Below, piece by piece: positions 45,925 through 54,834 of a stretch of 64,000 nt of DNA. Where the stretch lies: assembly GCA_017309115.1 (NCBI GenBank), contig JAFLEF010000010.1, positions 90,617 to 154,616 of the forward strand, read 5' to 3'. The notes beneath the pieces are model-generated. The model did no database searches and was not told the DNA's origin. It saw only the letters and a list, made by a program, of their open reading frames with translations. How positions within the stretch are numbered: position 1 is the stretch's first letter; every line of letters starts with the position of its first letter. A program made the translations under genes and the position numbers. This DNA comes from Verrucomicrobiota bacterium. GTDB lineage: Bacteria; Verrucomicrobiota; Verrucomicrobiia; Limisphaerales; UBA9464.

Positions 45925-47312
45925 TGCCACCCATGAATCCCCTCCGAACTTCACGCCGCGGCGTCCTCCAAAGCCTGGTGGGAACCTCGCTCTTGTTGCC
46001 TAGCCTGGTGTCGCGACTACTGGCGGAGTCCGATTCCCGCGATCCCTTAGCTCCCCGTCCCTCGCCGCAGCCGGCCCGCGCCAAACGGGTGATTTTCATC
46101 TTCTCCAACGGCGGCGTGTCTCACATGGACACGTTCGACTACAAACCCAAGTTGTTTGCGGCCGATGGTAAAACCATGGGCGTCGGCGGCGGGCTTTCCA
46201 ACCAACAGCGTCGACTGCTCAAGCCCGGCTGGGAATTCCGTCCCGGTGGCCAGTGCGGCGCGCTCGTCAGCGATCTGTTTCCCCACCTTCGGGAACGCAT
46301 GGACGACATCTGCCTGATTCGCTCGATGAAGTCCGACGACAACGAGCACTACCAGGCGACCCTAGCGATTCACACCGGCTCGTTCTTTTTCTCCCGTCCC
46401 AGCATTGGCTCGTGGGTGAGTTACGGCCTGGGAACCATGAATCAGAACCTGCCGTCCTTCGTGGTCCTGGCGCCGCAAATGCCCTACGCCGGAACCCAAA
46501 TCTTCAACAATGACTTCCTACCCGCGTATCATCAGGGCGTCCGCGTGATCCCGGGTCGGGAACCGATTGCCAATTTGGATCCGCGCACCACGCAGCCTGG
46601 AATTCAGGATCTCGAGATTGGCTTGGCCGAAGCCTTCAATCGGCAACACCTCCAGACCCACGGTCTCGATGGCGAACTCGCCGCGCGAATCCGAACCTTC
46701 GAGACCGCCTTCCGGATGCAGACCGAGGCGAGCGAGACCTTCGACTTGTCCAAAGAGTCCGACGAAACCCTGTCCCTCTACGGTCTGAAACGGGGTCAGA
46801 CGGAAGGCTTCGGCTGGCAGTGTCTCGTGGCCCGCCGACTCACGGAACGCGGGGTGCGATTCGTCGAGCTGGTGGACGGCAGTTCCAGTCACAACTGGGA
46901 TCAGCACGGCGACATGGCAGAACACGCGAAGCACGCGAAAGCGATCGACCAACCCATCTCCGGTCTGCTGCTGGATCTCAAGCGCCGCGGCCTGCTCGAG
47001 GACACCTTGGTGGTCTGGACCACCGAGTTCGGCCGAACTCCCGGCGTCGACGGCGAGAAGGGCCGCGGTCACCACAGTGCCTGCTTCTCCTCCTGGATGG
47101 CCGGCGCCGGGGTCCAAGGCGGACTCACCTATGGATCCACCGATGAACTCGGGGCAACCGTCGCCGAGAATCGGGTGCACGTGCACGACTTCCACGCCAC
47201 GATCCTGCATCTGCTCGGCATTGACCACGAGCGTCTGACCTTCCGTCACGGCGGCCGCGACTACCGCCTCACCGACGTCCACGGCAACGTGGTTCAGGCA
47301 CTGCTGGCGTAA
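45924..47312 (+). CDS. DUF1501 exported protein (alkaline-phosphatase/sulfatase-like fold)
   Basis: A twin-arginine-type signal (SRRGVLQSLVGTSLLLPSLV) leads the DUF1501 domain, with RVIFIFSNGGVSHMDTFDYKP, RSMKSDDNEHYQ, VRFVELVDGSSSHNWDQHGD and VVWTTEFGRTPG. These positions correspond to metal-site motifs of the phosphatase/sulfatase fold. DUF1501 genes regularly follow PSD1 genes in Planctomycetes and Verrucomicrobia, and here the stop and start overlap (TGATG), so the products act together, probably in the periplasm. The reaction is unknown. An ATG at 45933 is an alternative start. Confidence 0.93.
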
Positions 47313-47383
47313 GCTTCCTGGCCCAGGTCCGCTGACGTTATCTCGCAAGGGAGAACCACAATCCCGCTCTCCTACTCTGCCCT

Positions 47384-47418
47384 AATCTGTGCGAATCGGC
47401 GTAAATCTGCGGATCAAT
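47384..47418. repeat. decamer-triplet repeat, copy 1
   Basis: Three 10-base units (AATCTGTGCG, AATCGGCGTA, AATCTGCGGA) followed by TCAAT lie between the convergent DUF1501 and TPR genes. Related copies lie at 49679 and 52946. Confidence 0.75.
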
Positions 47419-47429
47419 TCGCCCCTTTT

Positions 47430-48617
47430 TCACCGTTCGTCCCGAACGCGCTGGAAGATTATTCCCAGCGACAACAAAGACATCCCGAAAATCAACGCCC
47501 AGCGGAACAGGGTTACGATCTGATCCCATCGATACGACTGGTACGTGCGCTCATGAACCGGCTCCTTCTGCAATTGGGTCTCGGCGGCGGCAAGCAACTC
47601 GGGAAGGCTCTCATAGTATTTTTCCGAGAAACGCCGATCGACATCGGCCCCCTGCTGAATCCACGCCCGCTCGTCAGCTTCAATGGACGCCCGCCAGTTC
47701 GAAGCTTCCCGGAGGTCCACCTCGAGCGAATCGGCCACCAGCGCGACTGCTTTTGTCCAATTGGGTCCATGGTAGTCAGCATTGGGCATCAATGACTCCT
47801 CGGCCATATTGCGATAGCGATCGGCGACGTCCGCTCGAGTCGAGTTCCGCGCGGCCTTGAGATACGCCCGAGCCGCCAAAAGCCGGGCATCGTCCCTTCC
47901 TTCGCCCGTCCGCAACAAGAGGTCCCCCAGCGCTTCCAGAACCACAGGTGACTCGGCATTGCCAAAGTGAACGATCCCCATGACGCCTTTTAGGGCGGCG
48001 TTGAGTTCATTCGTATCCCACCGGTCCCCGGTCACAAACTGGGCGAAGCCAACCTTTTGAGTCCTGGTAAAGCGGGACTCCGTGCTCAAGACCCCCTCGG
48101 TCTTCAACTCGCTCTTCTGGATATACTGAACCAACAACAGCTGGAACCGCTCCCGACCAAAATGAGCCTCCGGATTGATTTCGAGGGCTCGCTCAATCCA
48201 CCTCGCTCCCTCGGAATGCTGTCCTGCGTGAATCAGGAGCGTTCCCAGGTTGGCAATGGTCTCGTACCGATCCCCGTGGAGTTTCCGAATCCTCTTCAGT
48301 TCCTCGATCCCCTCCAGCGGGCGTCCGAGCTTGTCCAAGGCCACTGCCAGATCGTCCACTAGAGCCGGATCATCCGGCGCGGCTTCGAGTCGACGTCGTC
48401 GGTCTGCCACCCGCCACTCGTAGTACTCTCGCCCGTGGCGTACGAAGCGTCCCGTGATCAATTCGTGGATTCCCGGAAACCGCCGCCGCTCCATCTGCAG
48501 GGTGTCGTAATCCCAAAGACAGGCGTCGAGCGTTCCGCCACTCCAGCCGCTCAGCCAAAACACCAGACAGATCCGAAACAACCGGGTCCATCCGGGGAAT
48601 CGAACATCAGGGGGCAC
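47430..48617 (-). CDS. TPR-repeat protein with C-terminal membrane anchor
   Basis: A hydrophobic N-terminal stretch (ICLVFWLSGWSGGTLDA) looks like a signal peptide. Residues about 80-180 contain tetratricopeptide helices (ALVDDLAVALDKLGRPLEGI, ETIANLGTLLIHAGQHSEGA, RWIERALEINPEA), a protein-interaction scaffold. The C-terminus carries a membrane helix (ALIFGMSLLSLGIIF) with a short basic tail, so the TPR part is periplasmic. No enzyme motif is seen and the partner is unknown. It lies 61 bases after the SDR gene on the same strand. Confidence 0.75.
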   Translation of the reverse strand: MPPDVRFPGWTRLFRICLVFWLSGWSGGTLDACLWDYDTLQMERRRFPGIHELITGRFVRHGREYYEWRVADRRRRLEAAPDDPALVDDLAVALDKLGRPLEGIEELKRIRKLHGDRYETIANLGTLLIHAGQHSEGARWIERALEINPEAHFGRERFQLLLVQYIQKSELKTEGVLSTESRFTRTQKVGFAQFVTGDRWDTNELNAALKGVMGIVHFGNAESPVVLEALGDLLLRTGEGRDDARLLAARAYLKAARNSTRADVADRYRNMAEESLMPNADYHGPNWTKAVALVADSLEVDLREASNWRASIEADERAWIQQGADVDRRFSEKYYESLPELLAAAETQLQKEPVHERTYQSYRWDQIVTLFRWALIFGMSLLSLGIIFQRVRDER

Positions 48618-48678
48618 GCCAGAACCACGTCCCGGACTCGATTCGAGTCAACTGCGGGAACGACGAAAGGTTGAGGAG

Positions 48679-49533
48679 TTAAGACGCTGGTGGAGTGAAA
48701 TCTGTCGCGAGCCCGGTCGCCTCCCAGGTATTCAGTTCGTTGCCCCGCGCGGTCAACTGACGTCGGGTCTTGTCGATGGCGTACTTGCCCAGGACCAGCC
48801 GGAACGGAGGATTGGCTTCGCGGGAAACCGACACGATCGCCGCCGCCGCGCGATCCGGGTCGCCGGGCTGACGTCCGTTGATCTTCTCCAGAAAGCCCAG
48901 AAACTTCCCCGAGGTCGCCGCGTAGGGTTCGATCTGCTGATCCGCCCGTTCCAGGGATCGGCCAATGAAATCCGTCCGAAACGGCCCGGGTTCGACCAGC
49001 GTAACCTTGATTCCGAACGGCGCCGTTTCGGCTCGCACCGATTCGCTCACCAGTTCCAGGGCCGCCTTGGCCCCGCCATACACCGAAAATCCGGCGTAAT
49101 TACTAATCGCCGCCGCCGCGCTGAGGTTGATGAAGTGGCCGGACTTCTGGGCCCGGAAGATCGGGAGGGCCGCGCGCATCACGTGAATGGGCCCCATCAG
49201 ATTGGTCGCCAGATTGCGTTCGATCTGGGGCAACGAGTATTCCTCAAGGGCGCCGATCAGGCCGTAGCCGGCGTTGTTTACCACGACATCAAGTCGACCC
49301 CAGGCGTCTTTCGCCAGCGCCACGACTTCGGTCACTCGCGCAACCTCCGTGACGTCGAGTGCGAACACTCGCAACTGATCTGGAGCGCGCAGTTCCAGAT
49401 CTGCCAGGGTCTCTGGATTCCGCGCCGTGGCCACCACCCGTTCCCCCGACGCAATGACCTGCTCCACCAGCGCGCGGCCGAAGCCCGACGAAGAACCTGT
49501 GATGAACCAAACTCGTTCCGAAAATGCACTCAT
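48679..49533 (-). CDS. short-chain dehydrogenase/reductase
   Basis: A classical SDR of 284 residues: nucleotide motif TGSSSGFGRAL, NNAGYG, the catalytic serine in INLSAAAA and YxxxK in VYGGAKAAL. The C-terminal part (GPFRTDFIGRSL) is typical of the oxidoreductases acting on small carbonyl compounds. The substrate is unknown. The ATG at 49533 has GAAGAAGG about 7 bases upstream, so the long frame to 49719 is an unneeded extension. It is divergent from ada, with 271 bases between the starts. Confidence 0.9.
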   Translation of the reverse strand: MSAFSERVWFITGSSSGFGRALVEQVIASGERVVATARNPETLADLELRAPDQLRVFALDVTEVARVTEVVALAKDAWGRLDVVVNNAGYGLIGALEEYSLPQIERNLATNLMGPIHVMRAALPIFRAQKSGHFINLSAAAAISNYAGFSVYGGAKAALELVSESVRAETAPFGIKVTLVEPGPFRTDFIGRSLERADQQIEPYAATSGKFLGFLEKINGRQPGDPDRAAAAIVSVSREANPPFRLVLGKYAIDKTRRQLTARGNELNTWEATGLATDFTPPAS

Positions 49534-49678
49534 GCCGTAACCTTCTTCACCCTCTACCCGTGCCCCGGAGTCACCCCCTGTCAACCTGGCGCACCTCGCA
49601 CCAACTCGCCCGGGTCTCGGAGCAACGCCAGCGAAACGGTGACGATTGAAGTTCCGGTATCCGGCATTTCTTCCCCAG

Positions 49679-49711
49679 AATCTGAGTGAAGCGGCGTTAA
49701 TCTGCAGATTA
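49679..49711. repeat. decamer-triplet repeat, copy 2
   Basis: Three degenerate 10-base units (AATCTGAGTG, AAGCGGCGTT, AATCTGCAGA) followed by TTA lie in the divergent SDR-ada promoter region. Confidence 0.65.
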
Positions 49712-49804
49712 CCCTTCACCCAAATGATTGAAAGCTGAGGCGCAGTGGTTCCCGCCGAATTGAACGTCGCGTTTTCGGTGGAACCGGTTTGCTATTCTCG
49801 CCGC

Positions 49805-50905
49805 ATGACGAAAGAGCAGCCAACCTTCCGGTTTCTGCCGCCGCGCGCGGAAATGGTGCAGGCGTTGCAAGCCCAAGATGCCTCCTACGACGGCGTTTTT
49901 TGGATCGCTGTGCGCACGACCGGGATTTTCTGTCGACCCGGATGCCGGCCTCCCCGTGCCCCAAAACCGGAGAACGTCGAGTTCTTCGGCAGCGTTCAGG
50001 AATGCGTTTTCGCCGGTTATCGGCCCTGCAAACTATGCCGACCCGATGCCCTCAACGGGGGCATCCCACCCGAAATCTCCCGTCTTCTGGCCGATATTGA
50101 GGCCCAACCCGAGGCCCGTTTCACGGCGAGCGAACTCCGGTCCCGAGGACTCACGCCCGAACGCGTCCGCCGCTGGTTCCACGAGCACCATGGAATGACG
50201 TTCGTCGCCTGGTGTCGCGCTCGCCGACTTTCCCGCGCCTTCACCGAAATCCGCGAACAAGGTGATCTCGACGAAGCCACCTTGGGCAGCGGTTTCTCTT
50301 CGCATAGCGGATTCCGGCAAGCCTTCGAACAAGCCTTTGGTCATCCACCCGGCGCCACGGTCGAAATCCAAAAGGATCCGCTCCGAGTCACGTTTCTCGA
50401 CACGCCGGTTGGCCGAATGCTGGCCGCCGCCAACGAAAACGGCGTCGCGCTGCTGGAATTCAATGACCGGCGTATGTTGCCCGCCAACTACGAGACCATG
50501 CGCCAAAGGTTTGGGGTTCCCGTGGTGCCCGGAAGTCATCGCCATCTCGATCAACTCGGCCGCGAACTCGCCGAGTACTTCCAGGGCCAGCGTCGCTCGT
50601 TCGACGTCCCCCTCGCGCCCCAAGGAACACCGTTTCAGGAGAAAGTGTGGGCGGAACTGGGCCGAATCCCGTTCGGCGAAACCATTTCTTACGACGCCCT
50701 GGCCCGTCGCATCGAACAACCCACCGCCCTCCGCGCGGTCGCCCGCGCCAACGGCCAAAATCGGATCAGCATCCTCATCCCCTGCCATCGGGTCATCGGC
50801 AAGGACGGCACTCTGACCGGTTACGGTGGAGGACTCTGGCGCAAGCGACTGCTGCTGGAATTGGAACGAAGCGGACGATTGCCCGGCGACCTGACTCCGG
50901 GCTGA
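49805..50905 (+). CDS. ada: Ada: bifunctional DNA repair methyltransferase and transcriptional regulator
   Basis: Ada transfers methyl groups from DNA to its own cysteines and activates the adaptive response. The N-terminal zinc site uses C43 and C47 (FCRPGC) and C75 and C78 (CKLC). C43 accepts methyl from phosphotriesters. An AraC-type HTH follows (about 110-190). The C-terminal O6-methylguanine methyltransferase has FQEKVWAELGRIPFGETISY and the acceptor cysteine C327 in IPCHRVIGKDG. All key residues are intact and the length of 366 residues is normal. The ATG at 49805 fits the family. It probably regulates its own promoter. The MOSC gene follows 14 bases downstream. Confidence 0.95.
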   Translation: MTKEQPTFRFLPPRAEMVQALQAQDASYDGVFWIAVRTTGIFCRPGCRPPRAPKPENVEFFGSVQECVFAGYRPCKLCRPDALNGGIPPEISRLLADIEAQPEARFTASELRSRGLTPERVRRWFHEHHGMTFVAWCRARRLSRAFTEIREQGDLDEATLGSGFSSHSGFRQAFEQAFGHPPGATVEIQKDPLRVTFLDTPVGRMLAAANENGVALLEFNDRRMLPANYETMRQRFGVPVVPGSHRHLDQLGRELAEYFQGQRRSFDVPLAPQGTPFQEKVWAELGRIPFGETISYDALARRIEQPTALRAVARANGQNRISILIPCHRVIGKDGTLTGYGGGLWRKRLLLELERSGRLPGDLTPG

Positions 50906-50919
50906 ATCAGTGGTGCGCC

Positions 50920-51765
50920 ATGTCCACGCCGGCCCGCATCAGCAGCCTCCACGTCTATCCCATCAAATCCTGCCGCGGACTAAGCCTGCCCCGCGTGCAG
51001 GTCACTCCCCGGGGATTCGCCTGGGATCGGGAATGGATGGTCGTTGACCCGTCCGGGACGTTTCTCACCCAGCGGGAAGCCCCGTGCCTCGCCTTGGTGC
51101 AAACGGACCTAACGGCCGACCATCTTCTCGTTTCCGCTCCAGGAATGGATCCCTTGCTCGTTCCTCTGGCGTCAGCAGATTCCAAGCCTTCCCGGTCCAT
51201 TCAGGTTTGGAGTTTCACCGGTCCAGCAGACGACGAAGGCGAAGCGGCGGCGATTTGGTGGAGTGCCTATTTGGGTCGTCCAGCGCGGCTCGTCCGATGG
51301 AACCCCAAGGTGATCCGGTGGAGCGACCCCAAATGGACCGGTGAGTTTCGGGCCCCCAATGCCTTCTCCGACGGATATCCGATTCTCGTCGTTTCCCAGG
51401 CCTCCCTTTCCGACCTCAATCAACGCCGGCAACCCGAACAGCCGCTGCCCATGAATCGGTTCCGCCCCAATCTGGTCCTGACCGGTACCACGCCGTATGC
51501 CGAGGACCACCATTCCCACCTTCAAATCGGCGGCATCGAGTTGAAAGCGGTCAAGCCCTGCCCTCGCTGCGTGGTGACCACCACCAATCAGGAAACCGGC
51601 CTGGTCGAGGGCAAGGACCCACTGCAGACATTGGCAACCTACCGGCGGAATGTCCGGGCGGGCGGTGTGATCTTTGGACAGAATGTCGTGATCATCCGCG
51701 GTTCGGGTCTTTGGCTGGAAGTGGGACAATCCGCCGAGTTGACGGACCCCATCGAACTTCCTTGA
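50920..51765 (+). CDS. MOSC-domain protein (mARC/YcbX type)
   Basis: The N-terminal MOSC_N beta-barrel starts ISSLHVYPIKSCRGLSL, with GFAWDREWMVVD and TQREAPCLALV. The MOSC domain has RFRPNLVL and the cysteine pair C214/C217 in KPCPRCVVTT, where the family binds the molybdenum cofactor sulfur. This is the mARC/YcbX architecture, cytoplasmic enzymes that reduce N-hydroxylated compounds with a molybdenum cofactor. It lies 14 bases after ada and may be cotranscribed, giving possible detoxification of N-oxygenated bases. That link is an inference. Confidence 0.9.
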   Translation: MSTPARISSLHVYPIKSCRGLSLPRVQVTPRGFAWDREWMVVDPSGTFLTQREAPCLALVQTDLTADHLLVSAPGMDPLLVPLASADSKPSRSIQVWSFTGPADDEGEAAAIWWSAYLGRPARLVRWNPKVIRWSDPKWTGEFRAPNAFSDGYPILVVSQASLSDLNQRRQPEQPLPMNRFRPNLVLTGTTPYAEDHHSHLQIGGIELKAVKPCPRCVVTTTNQETGLVEGKDPLQTLATYRRNVRAGGVIFGQNVVIIRGSGLWLEVGQSAELTDPIELP

Positions 51766-51899
51766 ACGGGTATCCCTCCGGTAGAAAGAGGCTGAAACGT
51801 CCGGCCCAGCGCACCGCGCCCCGCGGCAGGCGTTTTTGAACACCACTCGCGTCCTCCGCCGAGAGGTGTTGCCACTTTCGCGCCTACCGCCAAGCAACC

Positions 51900-52820
51900 T
51901 CACACATCACACACCTTCGCCGCATGACGCAACGCCAGCGCCTTGTCCGGCCAGGTAGGAATAAATTCCTGCGCGACATGACCCGTATAGCCGATGTCCA
52001 GCACGGCCCGCATCACCGCCGGATAGTTGATCTCCTGCGTGTCGTCGAGTTCCGCCCGGCCCGGGACTCCGGCGGTATGCAAATGCCCGATTACGTCCTT
52101 GTGCTGACGCAACCGTCGGATGACGTCGCCGTCCATGATCGCCACGTGGTAAATGTCGAAGAGGAGCTTGAAGTTCGGGGAGTCCACCTTCCGGACGAGT
52201 TCGACGCAATAATCCACGTGATCCCCCAGATAACCCGGATGCCCCTTCATCGGATGCGTGTTGTCCCGACTGTTGAGATGTTCCAGACACAGGGTCACCT
52301 TTTTCTTCTCGGCGTATCCGATAACCTGCTTCCAGGCGTCCACACAGTTCTGACCGCCTTCTTCCAGCGACATGCCCGGTTCCCGCATGCCGGTGAACGT
52401 AATCACCTTGGGGCACTGAAACTCTACCGCTACATCAATGCCTTCGCGCAACGAACGAATCACTTCCTCGTGGTACGCCCGATTGCACGGTCCCTTGGCA
52501 AAGCCGTGGCTGCCCACCAGCGAAATCTCCAACCCGAGCTCGCGAATCAGCGGATAATGTTCCCGGCCGACCCCTTCCATGGCGACCAATCCAATGTCCC
52601 GACACAGCCGCGCCAATTCCGGCGTGGGCATCGGATTGAACGTCCAGCCCATGATCGACTGCCGGATGCGCCCATGCCGAATCCGATAGTCGGCCTCAAC
52701 CTCAGTCCGGGCCATCTGCGCTACCGCCTCCGGCGCCCATGCGCCCGCCACGCCCGCCGCGGTGACCGCCTGCAACACCCGCCGCCGCGACCAACCTCCG
52801 TCCGATACTGAAGTCTCCAT
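51900..52820 (-). CDS. Tat-exported TIM-barrel isomerase (hydroxypyruvate-isomerase-like)
   Basis: A twin-arginine-type signal (WSRRRVLQAVTAAG) precedes an xylose-isomerase-like barrel with the family metal ligands E180 (LCLEHLNSRDN), D222 (LLFDIYHVAIMD), H248 (GHLHTAG) and E285 (VAQEFIP). The IYHVAIMDGDVIRRL and GHLHTAGVPGR motifs are those of the hydroxypyruvate isomerase group. Folded-state export suits a metal-bound enzyme. Its sugar substrate is unknown; links with the secreted DUF1080 route are possible. The ATG at 52820 has GGAGGG 9 bases upstream and is preferred to an extension to 52898. Confidence 0.85.
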   Translation of the reverse strand: METSVSDGGWSRRRVLQAVTAAGVAGAWAPEAVAQMARTEVEADYRIRHGRIRQSIMGWTFNPMPTPELARLCRDIGLVAMEGVGREHYPLIRELGLEISLVGSHGFAKGPCNRAYHEEVIRSLREGIDVAVEFQCPKVITFTGMREPGMSLEEGGQNCVDAWKQVIGYAEKKKVTLCLEHLNSRDNTHPMKGHPGYLGDHVDYCVELVRKVDSPNFKLLFDIYHVAIMDGDVIRRLRQHKDVIGHLHTAGVPGRAELDDTQEINYPAVMRAVLDIGYTGHVAQEFIPTWPDKALALRHAAKVCDV

Positions 52821-52936
52821 AACGCGAACCCTCCGAAACCCGCCCACCTCGGTCAACCGCGAGTCACCCTCGGAATTCCTCAAAATGAATCGCTCCATTC
52901 CACCGATGAAGCCGAACCCTCATCGACCGGACTGAG

Positions 52937-52980
52937 TTGATCCAAAATCTGCGTGAATCTGCGCTAATCTGCGGATCAAT
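52937..52980. repeat. decamer-triplet repeat, copy 3, with inverted ends
   Basis: Three 10-base units (AATCTGCGTG, AATCTGCGCT, AATCTGCGGA) start at 52946 and end in TCAAT. TTGATCC at 52937-52943 is the reverse complement of GGATCAA at 52973-52979, so the copy can form a hairpin. It lies between two minus-strand genes. Confidence 0.8.
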
Positions 52981-53010
52981 CCCCATCAAAGATTGCCTTC
53001 GCCGGCCCGC

Positions 53011-54276
53011 TCAGCCTTCCACCTTCGGCCGAGCCTCCACCCGGTACAGCTTCGACTTGGATCGCAGAATCAGGCTATCCCCCGCCACGGCCGGCGACGC
53101 CATGAAGCCATCCCCGAGCGAACTCGTTCCCAACACCTCAAACTTCTTACCGGCCGCGAGCACGGTCACCTTCCCGGTCTGATCGAAGAAGTAGATCCGA
53201 TCGCCCATCACCAGCGGCGAAGCCGAGAATTCGCCGCCCAATCGCTCGCTGTAATGAATGGTTCCCTCCCGGGCGTCCATGCAGGTGACAATCCCGTTGT
53301 CCGCCACCATGTACACTTCATTGCCGATCAACACCGGCGACGGTTTCTGCGGCGCCTGACGCGCCACCTTCCACGCCACGTGCGTGGCCGAAACATCACC
53401 GCTGCCCCCGGGACGAATCGCCCAAAATTCCGGCTTCATGAACCCCGTCGCCAGATAAATCAGACCGTGCCCATACACCGGTCGCGTGACGTTTGAGAAT
53501 CCGGGAATATCGACATACCAGAGCTCCTTGCCCGTCGCCGGATCGTAGCCACCCAGCCGAAACGCCCCCATGCTGATCAATTCCTCCCGGCCATTCACCT
53601 GGATCACCGTGGGCGTATGATACGCCTTCTTGAGATCCCCCACCTTACCTTCGAGATCCGCGCCGTTGCTGCGCTCCGTCCGCCACACGGTCTTGCCGGT
53701 CTTCTTGTTCAGCGCCGTGACATAACGGTGAACCGTGCCGTCGCAGTTCAGTATCAGCAAATCGCGCCACAGGATGGGGGAACTACCGGGTCCGTTCTTG
53801 CCATGGTCATGCGGCAGGTCGGTGTTCTTCCAGAGCACTTCGCCAGTTTGGCTGTCGAGCGCCGCCGCCCCGTACATTCCGAAGAAGAAGTACACTCGAC
53901 CATCTTCGATCACCGGCGTAGGCGACGCGTGGCTGTTCAGGGCGTGAATGGGTTCCGGCGCCGCCACCTGAAACAACTCCACATTGTGCCGCAGGGCTCC
54001 GGTCTTTCGATCCACCGCGATGGCCCGCAGCGACTTTCCCTCGTCGGTGGCCGTGGCCATCCAGATCATGCCTTCCGAAACCACCGGCGACGACCAACCC
54101 TGACCGGGAATATCCACCTGCCAGACCACGTTGTCGGACTCGGTAAAGGTCAGAGGCAGTTTGCGGGACGTGGTCTGACCATCCCCGGCTGGCCCGCGAA
54201 ACTGGGGCCATTCGTTGGCGGCAAAGAGTCCCCACCCCACACACACCAGCCATCCGGAAAGCAGGTAGCGAATCAT
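53011..54276 (-). CDS. secreted PQQ-like beta-propeller protein
   Basis: A signal peptide (YLLSGWLVCVGWGLFAA) is followed by NEWPQFRGPAGDG, the usual opening of verrucomicrobial and planctomycetal PQQ-like propellers. Repeats with D-x-x-TG-x-x-W occur throughout (DSQTGEVLWKN, NKKTGKTVWRTE, DPATGKELWYVD). It resembles BamB-type propellers more than active quinoprotein dehydrogenases, since no catalytic Asp/Ca cluster is recognised. It would be periplasmic. It is distinct from the propeller at 30717, with a shorter length of 421 residues. Confidence 0.88.
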   Translation of the reverse strand: MIRYLLSGWLVCVGWGLFAANEWPQFRGPAGDGQTTSRKLPLTFTESDNVVWQVDIPGQGWSSPVVSEGMIWMATATDEGKSLRAIAVDRKTGALRHNVELFQVAAPEPIHALNSHASPTPVIEDGRVYFFFGMYGAAALDSQTGEVLWKNTDLPHDHGKNGPGSSPILWRDLLILNCDGTVHRYVTALNKKTGKTVWRTERSNGADLEGKVGDLKKAYHTPTVIQVNGREELISMGAFRLGGYDPATGKELWYVDIPGFSNVTRPVYGHGLIYLATGFMKPEFWAIRPGGSGDVSATHVAWKVARQAPQKPSPVLIGNEVYMVADNGIVTCMDAREGTIHYSERLGGEFSASPLVMGDRIYFFDQTGKVTVLAAGKKFEVLGTSSLGDGFMASPAVAGDSLILRSKSKLYRVEARPKVEG

Positions 54277-54469
54277 CGCGTCAGCCTGCGATTCCCCCGG
54301 CGCCAGGCCAAGCTAAACCGGGTCGTGAGCGCGAGTGTTCCGTCGCTCGCACCCCGCCGCCTCATCAAATCTGGCGATGGCAAAAGACTGACACGTCGTG
54401 CTCAACTGACCGGGTGGATCACAACAAACCCGATTGGCATCCCTCACCGAGAATGTCATTTTTACCTTC

Positions 54470-54778
54470 ATGAACACCGGAACCGCCGTCTCCGTGTCCG
54501 AGGCCGCCAAGGACTTTCTGGGTCTTCTGGACTGAGTCGAAAGCCGACACCAATCCGCAGTGCTCACCCGGGAGGGAAAGCCTGTTGCCACCCTAAATCC
54601 TTTTCCAAGCCTTCCGCTTACGGGGGCAGAGCTCGCCGAGCGCTGGCCCAGCCTCGACACACTTTCTCCGGACGAAGCTAGTGCCTTTGCCGACGACATC
54701 GAATCCCCTGAGAGTCCAACTACCTCCGGAACTCGGCTTGGAGACCGCGATACAGCTGCTCAGCAACAGCGGGCCTGA
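54470..54778 (+). pseudogene. Phd/YefM-type antitoxin gene interrupted by an in-frame TGA
   Basis: The reading frame from ATG 54470 gives MNTGTAVSVSEAAKDFLGLL-D, then TGA at 54533-54535. In the same frame it continues VESRHQSAVLTREGKPVATL and ELAERWPSLDTLSPDEASAF. This is the normal order of a Phd-type antitoxin, with an Arg codon (CGA) expected where TGA stands (LLD-R-VES). One C-to-T change would explain it. A start codon inside (TTG/GTG near 54560) could give only the C-terminal part. After about residue 80 the frame reads Ser/Thr/Gln-rich sequence unlike the family tail. No toxin gene follows. Confidence 0.7.
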
Positions 54779-54834
54779 CCACCACGTTCATTCCCCAACC
54801 GGCGCCAGCAGCCTTCGCCGTTGCCAAGAGCTGA

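Noticed and set aside
47384-52980. Decamer triplets as an integron or CRISPR-like array
   Set aside because: The copies are kilobases apart with ordinary conserved genes between them and no integrase or cas gene.
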